From SABY01 sp964593705 (lineage in GTDB: Bacteria > Bacteroidota > Bacteroidia > Bacteroidales > 4484-276), in assembly GCA_964593705.1 (NCBI GenBank), contig CAZQIV010000006.1, positions 33,452-97,451 on the forward strand: DNA of 64,000 nucleotides, written 5' to 3'. Position numbers and translations under genes: made by a program. Below are positions 50,607 to 59,225 of this stretch, piece by piece (the first letter of the stretch is position 1; the number at the start of each line of letters is the position of its first letter). Below the pieces are notes generated by a model. It saw only the letters and a program-made list of their open reading frames with translations, had not been told where the DNA came from and made no database searches.

Positions 50607-50998
50607 ATTTTCTGCTTTTTTAGATTAGATAAAAATTTATTTGGTGATGAATCTATATATGAAAAATATGACATATATTTGTTGATGTAGTGCTCGAAAG
50701 GGTTGTTGAAAAAAATATGAAGGAATGAATTGTCGATTTTTCTTTTCATTTTTATTGCTGTGTAAAAAAAAGATTGTCCAATTATTTCAAAATAAAGCCG
50801 AAACTGATCGCGCACATATACAAATAATATAGATATAAAACAAATTATTTAACATACATTAAGATTTAATATGATTGCTGTATCCATTTGTGATTTACTA
50901 TATAGTGTCTGCTGAGAAAGGCCTAATCCATTGGATTATCATTAGTTAATCTATAATATTATAGCTAACGATATAGTTTTGTGTTTTTCAGCAAGCCT
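50607..50998. other. AT-rich region upstream of the broken BspA-like gene
   Basis: None of the AGGT operator boxes seen before the other small-ORF/surface-protein operons are present. An open frame at 50603-50815 overlaps the gene's start codon (ATGA), but its composition looks like AT-rich noise. Confidence 0.5.
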
Positions 50999-51131
50999 TA
51001 TATAGTGTTGATACATAATGTCGGTATTTTTGCGTTGCCCTGGGCTTTAGCCCGGGGAAAATGAATTCTCCGCCCTAAAGGACGGAGCTATTCAAATTTC
51101 ACAAAACGCCTAAAAAGACCAACACTATATA
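50999..51131. repeat. Nested inverted-repeat element
   Basis: The outer arms TATATAGTGTTG (50999-51010) and CAACACTATATA (51120-51131) are perfect. Inside are TTTTTGCGTT/AACGCC arms and the hairpins CCTGGGCtttaGCCCGGGG and CTCCGCCCtaaaGGACGGAG. No ORF. Confidence 0.6.
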
Positions 51132-51235
51132 GCTGTTGTACGATATGATATGAGTTTTCGTTAGACCAGAATTATGGAGACTTAAAATGTGGGTGATATT
51201 CTGACCTTAGGCTCTTATCTGTAATATTCTGCCAA

Positions 51236-51315
51236 CTAACTTGGACAAACCAAAACAGGAATACACCATAAGTTTTACATGATCACCTTGTTTGGTTTTG
51301 GCTTGTCCAAGTTAG
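51236..51315. repeat. Inverted repeat with 21-bp arms
   Basis: CTAACTTGGACAAACCAAAA plus one base (51236-51256) pairs with 51295-51315 with a single mismatch, around a 38-nt loop. It has no coding capacity; MITE-like or an RNA hairpin. Confidence 0.65.
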
Positions 51316-51379
51316 GAAATTGAGAATTTGTGAATAATTAACTGGCGGCGAATACTAATATAATATAAAAATCAAAAAA

Positions 51380-51412
51380 AAAACACGCAAGCCAACCTGG
51401 CTTGCGTGTTTT
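51380..51412 (-). terminator. Terminator of the GLUG-repeat surface-protein gene
   Basis: A perfect 15-bp stem AAAACACGCAAGCCA with a 3-nt loop is followed on the minus strand by TTTTTGATTTTT. Confidence 0.88.
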
Positions 51413-51469
51413 GAAAGCGTTATAGTAATAATTAGTTTGCCTGAAAAGCTTTCCAGGAAAATGGAGCAT

Positions 51470-54400
51470 CTATTGAATTAGCAACTTTTTAAACGTTGTA
51501 TTTCCATTATATGTGATTTTAAGAATGTAAACCCCGGCCTGTAGATGATTGATGTTAATCTTTGTGTGAGTATTATTGATTTTGTTAGCAAGGATTAAAA
51601 TACCATTTGAGTTGCATAACTCGTATGATGTTTCTCCGTTCTGCTCAAATGCTTCAAGCAAAATGTTTAGTTCTTCTTTGGCAGGATTTGGATATACACT
51701 TATTTGTGATGACAAGTTACTTTCTCCCAGTCCTGTTTGTCCGGCTTTAAAACCTGTAATCGCCGAAAGGCCGTTCAAGGCAAATAAGTTGTTGTGGTTG
51801 GGAAAGCTGTTGCTGAATGTGGGCTCAATTCCGGTTTCTTTTTCGTTAATGGGATCGTAAGCCCTGAAAGTAATGAACTCACCTTCTTCGGCACCATCTT
51901 TAAAATTTGTATAAGCATCATCACCAAACAAAGTCAGCAAAATATTTGAACCCTTTTCGGTGATGTCGGCAAAGCCAATGCAATCGCCATTGCTGTCGAA
52001 AGCCCCGATGTGTGAATAGTTTTCCATTCCTACCAAAGCATCTTTAAAGAGTGAGATTAAATGAACCTCCGCTGTGCGCGAAAAATTCCACGGGCCGGTG
52101 GGTTCATTTTCGGGAATAGTGTAAATGTTTGATGATTTAAAATTCTGGTAGTCGGGGAAGTCTATGGTAACTTCTTTGTTGAATTTCGCGATGTATCCCA
52201 TACCCGGAATTAGTTCAAATAGGTTAATGACACTTCCACCCGGCCAGTAAACATTTCCTGAAGTAACATCAAAAATGTATTCGATGTCATTTTCAGGATC
52301 ACTAAATATTTGTGAAATTGGCGTAGGCACATTGCCCAATACCGGGATTATATAGAATCCGGCGGGAAAGATTAAAGTATTATCAGCAAGCTTATCGCCG
52401 GTTATTACCAGGGTATCTGCCTGTTTGTATTTTACCTTATACCCTTCAAAAACATTCCAGTCGCCAATGGTATTTATGCCATGCTCGGGCCAGTAAATTC
52501 CCGATTGGCCAAACATAAAGCTCAGGTTGCCGGGTATTGAAACCTGTTGCATCACTTGTTCCATAGCAGGATTTCCGGGGGAAAGGAAGGAGGAAATAAG
52601 CGACCAGCCCGGGCTTAGTGGTACAAGTTGGTAACTTGCAATAATGTTTACTTCCGCTATGATAGATTCCAGTCCCAGGGTATTAAGAGCTTTTGCCTGT
52701 ATTAGGTTTTTGCCAGGGGTCAGGCTTAGGATGCCTGTCCAGATATTTGTACCTGTTGCCAGTTGCCATGTTCCATTATTCACTTTGATGTAAATTTCCG
52801 AAAGGCTATTACCTGCATCGCTGGCGGTGCCCGAAACTGTTACCACTGTATCATAAATAATTTCGTCTTCAGTTGGTGTAGTAATCACAATGGATGGTGC
52901 TCCGAAAATGGTAAGTGTCATTTGAGCATTGTCCGTAAAATTACAGTTCCCCAAACCTTCCAGAGATAGTGTTAAAATAACACTTCCAGCTACAAAATCA
53001 TTCGTGCCCGGAGTATATGTCGGGTTTCGGTTTGTTGAATCATCAAATATACCATCCCCTGATGTTGACCAGCTTAGTTTTGTGTAATTTTCGGCTGTAG
53101 CTTCCGAAAGGGTATAGGTTTCGCCTGGTGAAACAGAAGCATCATTTCCGGCAAAGGCAATAACTTCGGGGATGATGTTGATTTTTATAACATTCGATTT
53201 GGCAGCTCCCGACCATCCGGGCATGCAATCTACACGGGCAAGACGTATGTACCAGGTGGTATCGGGTAAAACAGCTGGGTTATAGTTGGCGGTATTGCTG
53301 TTGGGGATATCTTCAAAATCGGTGGTGTCGTTGGATGTTGAGGATTGCCATTTGTATTCGATTATTCCCATTTCGCCTGAGGGTGCTGTTGTTTCGGTGA
53401 GTGCTTCAGGTGTTTCGCCTTGGCAAATGCTTTGTGTTGCACTGATGCTCCCTCCATTAGTTGGGTTGAAACAATTTTGCCATTGTAGGTAGGGGTAACC
53501 ATTGTTGTACAAAGGATTGGTGGTCCAGGTGGTGTTAAAGTTCCAAGTCACAAAAGTAGCTTGCTGGTTCATTTGGCTGGTGCTTTTTCCTTCGATCTGT
53601 CCTATGCCCTGGCCTGCCGAACTTGTTTGTCCGCTGCTTAGGGTATCCCAATAGTTATGCTCAAGAATGCCTCCATCGCTTGTGCTGGTAAAACCTTTGT
53701 TTGTTGGATTCCAGCCCTCGCCCGACACCGTTCCGGTAGCATAACAATGGTAAGTTGAAGAAATATCAGGAGAGGGCTCAAAAGGGTTATCCAAAATCCC
53801 TACAAAACTGCCGAAATATTCCAGGGTGTCCGCATCTCTGAAAACATTGCCCCTGGCGTAGGAATCGCTAATTTCACTCATGTTATATCCTGCAAACCCA
53901 CCTACCAATATTACTCCACTAACTGCTGCGGAGGTGAAACATTTTGATATAGAACTTCCATTAACTCCCACGAGTCCGCCAGCATATCCAAATCCGTTTA
54001 TCATTCCGCTAGCACTGCAGTTTAATATTTGACCAGAGACGTTAGCACCAATTAATCCCCCAACATAAGCTCCTCCTAAAATATCAACATCAACATGACA
54101 ATTGCTGATAGATACAGTATCGGATGCAGCACCAATTAATCCCCCAACATACAGTTCTCCTACAATATCAACATCAACTTGACAATTGCTGATAGATACA
54201 GTATCGTATGCGGCACCAGTTAATCCCCCAACCCACATTTCGCCAAGTATGCTTCCACTGAGCTTACAATTTTTTATTGAACCTTTTAATATCGCTCCGC
54301 ATAGGCCGCCAACATGATCTTCCCCCGTGATATCTACATCTTCCAGTTCTATGTTTTTAATCTCAAAGTCGCTATCGATGCATCCAAACATGCCAGTAAC

Positions 54401-56137
54401 GTATTCCCAAGGTTTGTTGATATACAAGCCCTTAATACTATGACTATTGCCATCATAGCTTCCCATAAAACACGAGTTATAAAATATCCCTATCGGGATG
54501 AAGCCTATTCCATTATTGTAAAATAAGCCGCAGTTTTCAAAATCGGCAACATCAAATATTATGTCGGCGGTTTGCAGGAAGTGTTTATCCAAATCGTTGC
54601 AATTTTCACTCAGGTATTTTAAGTCGAATTTATTGGCAATTACGTAAGGAGATTCGGGCGTTCCGGCACCGCCGGAATAATTATTCCCTATGGGGTATGG
54701 GTAGTTATCGTTTTGTGAGGGATCGCTGGCCCAGGTATGTGTGAAATCCCAGTTTACGAAAGTGGCTTGCTGCTTCATTTCGCTGGTATTTTTGCCTTCG
54801 ATTTCACCGGTGCCCTGACCTGCCGAAGCTGATTGCCCACTACTTAAGATATCCCAATAATTATCACTACACACGCCCGTGATTTTCGATCCTGCAAAAC
54901 CCTTATTTGTAGGAGTCCATCCATTGCCCGATACTTTACCGGTGGAATAGCACTGTTGAATTGTCCCATTAATTTCTCCCACAAATCCGCCGAAATTCAC
55001 CTCGTTGCCCGATATCCTAAAAACATCGCCCCTGGCATACGAATAGATGATAAAATGATTATTCCTGCCTGCAAGCCCACCTACATTCTCTACTCCGCTC
55101 ACTGCTGAGGATGTATAAGATTTATTTATTGAGCCTGAGTTATTCCCCACCAGGCCGCCAACATTTTCTTGTCCACTAACAATTCCATCAGCATTACACT
55201 TAACTATTGTTCCAATAATATAATAATAATAATCAAGTTTCCCATTAGTACCTCCTCTTATTACAAGATCTGTGTCAAGGTGAAATTTATTGATATCAGT
55301 AATACTATTAACCGCCATCGATTTATTTAGTAGATTGTTAATCATATCTTGCCTGTTTACCAGATCTCCAAAGTTTGCCTCAATGTTTGGTGTTTTGGAA
55401 AAGTTTCCACTGGCATCCGGATAGATGAGGGAATCCCCATTTCTTTTGGTTAAACTATTGAAATAGTTTACTGCGCTATTTGCTGAAGGTGCATAAGATT
55501 TTAATTCCAAACTACCATTTGCCCCTACCAGTCCGCCAACATTTTTTGTGCCCTCTACCGTTCCGGTAGCATTACATGTACTTATAGCACCATAAAATTG
55601 ACCGCCTACCAGTCCACCAACATAATTATATCCGCTAATTGTTCCGCTAAGTTGGCAATTAGTTATTAAGCAATTTCCAGATATTCCGACCAGTCCCCCA
55701 GTACAATCTTTCCCTGTGATTTTTACATTTTCCAGCTTCAGGTTTTTAATTTCACCAGAAGATACACCAAACATACCCACATAATCCTGGCTCGGCCTGT
55801 TGATGTACAAGCCTGTAATGGTAAGGCCATTACCATTGTAACTCCCCGTGAAGTAAACAGTAGAATCTCCAATCGGACTAAATCCTTTCCCATCATTGTA
55901 AAATGCCCCGCCCACTTCAAAATCGGCAGTATTAAATACAATATTGGCTATTTGCAGGAAGTGTTTATCCCAATCGCTGCTGTGTTCGTCCAAATACCCG
56001 AGGTCGGTTTTGTTGGTAATTTCATAAGGCGAAACTTCTGTTCCGGCACCACCGGAATAAGTTTGCGCGTTTATACTCAGATTACAGCCCATTATGAGTA
56101 GGGCGATGCAAAAGGTGCTAAAGTTTTTCTTTTTCAT
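51470..56137 (-). CDS. GLUG-repeat T9SS-secreted surface protein
   Basis: A 1555-aa protein with a signal peptide (FCIALLIMGCNLSINAQ). Two halves each begin with a YSGGAGTxxSPYxI/ATNKxDLxYL module and continue with GLUG repeats (YVGGLVGGQFYGAISTCNAT; VGGLVGNNSGSINKSYTSSA), about 30-460 and 485-890. Such repeats are common in bacterial adhesins and may fold as a beta-solenoid. An insertion of about 95 residues (about 215-305) breaks one GLUG unit in the first half. Then come an Ig-like module with PNSNTANYNPAVLPDTTWYI, Ig-like domains (about 1020-1160), the conserved LSPGWSLISSFLSP region and a T9SS sorting domain (VYPNPAKEELNILL, ending FKKLLIQ). It is probably cell-surface adhesive material. 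The gene follows the small ORF at 56221-56430. Confidence 0.92.
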   Translation of the reverse strand: MKKKNFSTFCIALLIMGCNLSINAQTYSGGAGTEVSPYEITNKTDLGYLDEHSSDWDKHFLQIANIVFNTADFEVGGAFYNDGKGFSPIGDSTVYFTGSYNGNGLTITGLYINRPSQDYVGMFGVSSGEIKNLKLENVKITGKDCTGGLVGISGNCLITNCQLSGTISGYNYVGGLVGGQFYGAISTCNATGTVEGTKNVGGLVGANGSLELKSYAPSANSAVNYFNSLTKRNGDSLIYPDASGNFSKTPNIEANFGDLVNRQDMINNLLNKSMAVNSITDINKFHLDTDLVIRGGTNGKLDYYYYIIGTIVKCNADGIVSGQENVGGLVGNNSGSINKSYTSSAVSGVENVGGLAGRNNHFIIYSYARGDVFRISGNEVNFGGFVGEINGTIQQCYSTGKVSGNGWTPTNKGFAGSKITGVCSDNYWDILSSGQSASAGQGTGEIEGKNTSEMKQQATFVNWDFTHTWASDPSQNDNYPYPIGNNYSGGAGTPESPYVIANKFDLKYLSENCNDLDKHFLQTADIIFDVADFENCGLFYNNGIGFIPIGIFYNSCFMGSYDGNSHSIKGLYINKPWEYVTGMFGCIDSDFEIKNIELEDVDITGEDHVGGLCGAILKGSIKNCKLSGSILGEMWVGGLTGAAYDTVSISNCQVDVDIVGELYVGGLIGAASDTVSISNCHVDVDILGGAYVGGLIGANVSGQILNCSASGMINGFGYAGGLVGVNGSSISKCFTSAAVSGVILVGGFAGYNMSEISDSYARGNVFRDADTLEYFGSFVGILDNPFEPSPDISSTYHCYATGTVSGEGWNPTNKGFTSTSDGGILEHNYWDTLSSGQTSSAGQGIGQIEGKSTSQMNQQATFVTWNFNTTWTTNPLYNNGYPYLQWQNCFNPTNGGSISATQSICQGETPEALTETTAPSGEMGIIEYKWQSSTSNDTTDFEDIPNSNTANYNPAVLPDTTWYIRLARVDCMPGWSGAAKSNVIKINIIPEVIAFAGNDASVSPGETYTLSEATAENYTKLSWSTSGDGIFDDSTNRNPTYTPGTNDFVAGSVILTLSLEGLGNCNFTDNAQMTLTIFGAPSIVITTPTEDEIIYDTVVTVSGTASDAGNSLSEIYIKVNNGTWQLATGTNIWTGILSLTPGKNLIQAKALNTLGLESIIAEVNIIASYQLVPLSPGWSLISSFLSPGNPAMEQVMQQVSIPGNLSFMFGQSGIYWPEHGINTIGDWNVFEGYKVKYKQADTLVITGDKLADNTLIFPAGFYIIPVLGNVPTPISQIFSDPENDIEYIFDVTSGNVYWPGGSVINLFELIPGMGYIAKFNKEVTIDFPDYQNFKSSNIYTIPENEPTGPWNFSRTAEVHLISLFKDALVGMENYSHIGAFDSNGDCIGFADITEKGSNILLTLFGDDAYTNFKDGAEEGEFITFRAYDPINEKETGIEPTFSNSFPNHNNLFALNGLSAITGFKAGQTGLGESNLSSQISVYPNPAKEELNILLEAFEQNGETSYELCNSNGILILANKINNTHTKININHLQAGVYILKITYNGNTTFKKLLIQ

Positions 56138-56220
56138 ATCATGCTAATTTTTGTAAATGATGAATAATTATTTCTTTTAAAATAAAGTGCATTTTGGTTT
56201 TTTGATTTTATGAAATGTGT

Positions 56221-56430
56221 TTAATGATTTTTGTTTGCTCTCCATAGCATTGTTTTTAGTTTTATGAACCACTGGCATCTTTTTGGAGATAATGCCATAG
56301 GAGGACTATTTTTATTGATTGTGGGCAGGGAAGTAGTTTGCAATGCTTTGGCAAGGCGCTCCATTACTTCCTTTTTTTCTTTCCATTCAGAACTTTGTTC
56401 TTTGTGAATATTCAAATTTTGATCGACCAT
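56221..56430 (-). CDS. Small charged ORF preceding the GLUG surface protein
   Basis: A 69-residue ORF from the Met at 56430 (MVDQNLNIHKEQSSEWKEKK...). The longer form from 56463 would start upstream of or at the predicted transcription start, so the inner Met is preferred. No signal peptide; a charged helical stretch (EWKEKKEVMERLAKALQ) is followed by a basic tail (CQWFIKLKTMLWRANKNH). It occupies the same position as the paralogous small ORFs at 14538 and 18443 (83 bp before a T9SS giant gene) and has the same promoter layout, but sequence similarity to them is not convincing. It may be a functional analogue or a non-coding leader. Confidence 0.4.
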   Translation of the reverse strand: MVDQNLNIHKEQSSEWKEKKEVMERLAKALQTTSLPTINKNSPPMALSPKRCQWFIKLKTMLWRANKNH

Positions 56431-56467
56431 GATTTTTGGTTTAAAATGCCAAATGAATAACATGGGT

Positions 56468-56500
56468 CAAAGTAAAGGGACAAGAGGTGTTAAAAGCAAG
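56468..56500 (-). promoter_or_regulatory. Promoter of the small-ORF/GLUG protein operon
   Basis: On the minus strand CTTG (56497-56500), a 21-bp spacer, then TTACTTTG (56468-56475), one mismatch from TAnnTTTG. The spacer length equals that of the promoters at 14717 and 18625. Confidence 0.55.
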
Positions 56501-56506
56501 ATTTTG

Positions 56507-56558
56507 ACCTCACGATTATCTCATGGTGTGAAAAAAAGCACCTCACGATTATCTCATG
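56507..56558 (-). promoter_or_regulatory. Candidate operator: two 19-bp direct repeats 33 bp apart
   Basis: CATGAGATAATCGTGAGGT occurs twice on the minus strand, at 56507-56525 and 56540-56558, 33 bp apart (about three helical turns). The proximal AGGT starts 10 bp upstream of the -33 G, the same geometry as the TAAGGT boxes before the operons at 14690 and 18601. Confidence 0.65.
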
Positions 56559-57058
56559 TTTGCTAAGGGGTGGAAATAGTGTGGGATGTAAGGTAAGCTA
56601 TATCAGGTGTTTATATGATAATGAAGTTTTAACTAATGAAAGAAGATAAAGTCACCCCGTGAATACTTTCGGTATGCGGTAGTGCTTTTTTGGAAACACT
56701 TCTTCGTCTAAAGCAGAATTCACGGGGTGACTGGAAAAAGGTTTGGGCAGTCAGGGTTTCACTTAAAGTGAAGCCCTGACTGCAGAATGGAATATTGAAT
56801 GCTGTAAAAACTATCCTGAAGGTTAAGATGACTTTTCGGTACAGCCGATGCCGACCTTCGGTCGAGCACCCCTGCCTCGCTTTTGCTGTGGCATCCGCTG
56901 GCGGCAAGGCGGCTCGAAAAAAGATGAAATCAAATCCCGAACCTTCGGGATGTTTTTTCGGGGCTGAAGACTGCCTACTGAAGGCTGCTAACTTTTATAT
57001 CGCTCCAGGGCTGCTATCCCCTCCTTCGTCGGGGCTGCGATCCCTTCTGCTTTGCCGA
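56559..57058. other. Intergenic region with several strong hairpins
   Basis: There is no supported gene here. It contains a perfect 15-bp inverted repeat AGTCACCCCGTGAAT (56650-56664 with 56718-56732), a 17-bp stem with a 3-nt loop at 56747-56783 (GCAGTCAGGG...CCCTGACTGC), and ATCCCGAA-CC-TTCGGGAT (56934-56951). Open frames on both strands here are made of these elements. Confidence 0.5.
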
Positions 57059-58957
57059 CTACAAATTCAACAAAAAAGAAGTGAGGTTGTCTTCACCAAT
57101 CAAATGTAACTTTTTGCGGATGCTACTTCTGATATTATCAACGGTGCCAATGCTGCGATTTGTAAGGAGGGCAATGTCTTTGGTTGCCATGTTGAGCCTG
57201 AGGAGGCTGCACATTTTCAATTCAGATGGCGAAAGCTCAGGAAATTCGTTGAGTAGCCTGGTAAAGAATCCTTGGTGTACCTGTTCGAAACGTGTTTCAA
57301 ATTCGTGCCAGGCCTGTTCGGGCAGGGTGATTTCAAGGTCTTGTATAAGAACATCCAGCCTTTCAGCGGCTTCAGGGTTTATCGAGGGTTTGATTTGTTG
57401 CATAAGATTGTTGATCTTTTCGAGTTGCTCATTCAGGTTCGAAACCATCAATGCCTTGCATACCAGCTCCTGATTGCGCAGTTCCATCACATTTTTAAGT
57501 TCTTCGTTTTCCTGGTGGGTAAGTTGTTCGTGCAATCTGGCAGCCCTGCGTCGGGCCAACAAAAGAAAAATGGCTGTAACAAGCACTATGGCCACAAGCA
57601 TAAAAGTTAGGATGAACAGGCGGCTGCGCGATTTCTCATGGCTAATGTTTTCCTGCAACTCTGCTATTTCGCGGGCCTTGCGCTCCGACTGGTATTTTTT
57701 TTCCAGTTCCAACACTTTTTCCTTCGTTGCCTTACCAGCAATGCTGTCGTTCATGTGCTCCCACAATTCAAAATAATACAATGCCGAATCATAAACGCCG
57801 ACAGCTTTAAATGTTTTGTAAAGAAAAGCATTTAGAGTCGCTGTTACATCAGGCAGTTTGTATGCTTTAAGAAGTTGTTGATCCTCTCTTAAAACCTTCA
57901 ATGCTGATGCGTAATCGCCAATGCTGTTGTAATAATTACCCTGGTTTAGTTTACCGATGATAATTCCAAACTGGATATTATTTTTTTCGGAGAGATAAAT
58001 CGAGCTGTCATAATATTTTCCGGCATCATCGTAAATGCCTTGTTGTTTGAGCAAATTGGCCAGGTTTAAATAGGCTTTGGCCATATTATATTCGTTGTTA
58101 TTTTTACGTGCAGTTTCTATTACCAGCTTGTAATAGTATTGTGCTTTTTCCAGCGAATCGATTTCTGAGTAAACATTCCCCAGGCTATTGTAATTGTTAT
58201 GGAGCGCAGGTAAGTGATTGTATTTGGTGTTAATTTCAACAGCAAGATTAATGTAATATATGGCATCCGGGTAGTTTTTCAGGCCTTGATAAACCAAACT
58301 GATATTATGATAAACGATTGCCAGATCGTCAAAATACTTCTTTTTACTGTAAATATCGGCGGCTTTTAAATACTTTTCAATGGCACCCAAATTATCTCCT
58401 TCAGTTTCGGAAATTTTACCCATGCTATTGTATATTGCCGGCAGCGCATTTTCGAAGTTGTGCTTTACTGACAGTGCTTTAGCAGTTTCAAGAATATTTT
58501 TGGCGCTATCAAACTGAAGTTTTTCATAATGGTATTCGGCCAGTCCAACCAAATTCTTTACATACAGCAAATAATCATCGGTTTTCTTCGCATAGTCAAG
58601 TGAGTTTGAAAAGGCTGTTGAGGCTTCCTCATAATGATGTTTATGCATTTGTGCCAATCCTATGTAATAATTTGCCTTGGCAGCAAGGGCAGGATTGTGT
58701 ATGCTATCTGCGAGCTTCAGTGCTTCGAACGATACCGTGAGGCTATTGTCAGGATATTGGTTAAGCAAGGTATTAGTAAGTAAAAGTAGGTTTTTTACCT
58801 TTTCTTCTCCGGAAGTGCTGTTAATCAGCGGTTGCAGTGGGTCATCGTTGCCTGGCCGGGCGTTAATTGTTCCCGCACCGGATAGCAGCATCCAAACTAA
58901 AAATATACAAAAGTACTTTGTTTGACATTCCAAAACATCTGATTTTTTAGCTATCAT
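57059..58957 (-). CDS. TPR-repeat membrane regulator with LuxR-type HTH
   Basis: A 632-aa protein. After an N-terminal signal (ILE-rich, ending INARPGND) there are TPR repeats (about 75-390; AIYNSMGKISETEGDNLGAI, LHNNYNSLGNVYSEIDSLEK), a charged coiled coil, one transmembrane helix (about 450-470, LFILTFMLVAIVLVTAIFLL), a second coiled coil and a C-terminal GerE-type HTH (LSPSELKMCSLLRLNMATKD, then NIRSSIRKKL). No kinase or receiver domain is present, so a periplasmic TPR sensor is joined directly to a cytosolic DNA-binding domain. The HTH resembles that of the response regulator at 21458. It lies just upstream of the GLUG surface-protein operon and is a candidate regulator of it. A TACTTTCG element at 58970-58977 may be its -7 box. 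Confidence 0.9.
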   Translation of the reverse strand: MIAKKSDVLECQTKYFCIFLVWMLLSGAGTINARPGNDDPLQPLINSTSGEEKVKNLLLLTNTLLNQYPDNSLTVSFEALKLADSIHNPALAAKANYYIGLAQMHKHHYEEASTAFSNSLDYAKKTDDYLLYVKNLVGLAEYHYEKLQFDSAKNILETAKALSVKHNFENALPAIYNSMGKISETEGDNLGAIEKYLKAADIYSKKKYFDDLAIVYHNISLVYQGLKNYPDAIYYINLAVEINTKYNHLPALHNNYNSLGNVYSEIDSLEKAQYYYKLVIETARKNNNEYNMAKAYLNLANLLKQQGIYDDAGKYYDSSIYLSEKNNIQFGIIIGKLNQGNYYNSIGDYASALKVLREDQQLLKAYKLPDVTATLNAFLYKTFKAVGVYDSALYYFELWEHMNDSIAGKATKEKVLELEKKYQSERKAREIAELQENISHEKSRSRLFILTFMLVAIVLVTAIFLLLARRRAARLHEQLTHQENEELKNVMELRNQELVCKALMVSNLNEQLEKINNLMQQIKPSINPEAAERLDVLIQDLEITLPEQAWHEFETRFEQVHQGFFTRLLNEFPELSPSELKMCSLLRLNMATKDIALLTNRSIGTVDNIRSSIRKKLHLIGEDNLTSFLLNL

Positions 58958-59098
58958 TTTTTTCGTGAGCGAAAGTAAATATTTTATGGGTTAGACATTG
59001 AAGAAATTAAGATATTTATTTTTATCTGTGCTTATCTGTCCAATCCGCGCCTGCCCCGTTTTTTTCGGGGTTATCCGTGTTCAAAAAATTAAAAAAAG

Positions 59099-59130
59099 CA
59101 GCCCCCGGAACGGAAAATCGCTGGGGGCTG
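59099..59130 (-). terminator. Terminator of the TonB-dependent receptor operon
   Basis: CAGCCCCC pairs with GGGGGCTG and the minus strand continues with seven T and an AT-rich tract; it is about 95 bp beyond the stop at 59226. Confidence 0.75.
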
Positions 59131-59225
59131 TAAATTTGCTAAGCCTAAGGTTTTGGGGAAGTACTAATAAGCTTAGAATTTTCAATCAAGCGATGCAATA
59201 TATGATGATGACGATTTTAAGTATA

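Noticed and set aside
50603..50815. 70-aa ORF overlapping the BspA-like start codon, a possible fourth small leader ORF
   Set aside because: Asn/Phe/Tyr/Lys-rich composition typical of translated AT-rich DNA, no similarity to the other small ORFs, and no operator boxes upstream.
56629..57109. ORFs on both strands between 56464 and 57058
   Set aside because: They follow strong hairpins and antisense sequence of the regulator gene; no domain recognised.
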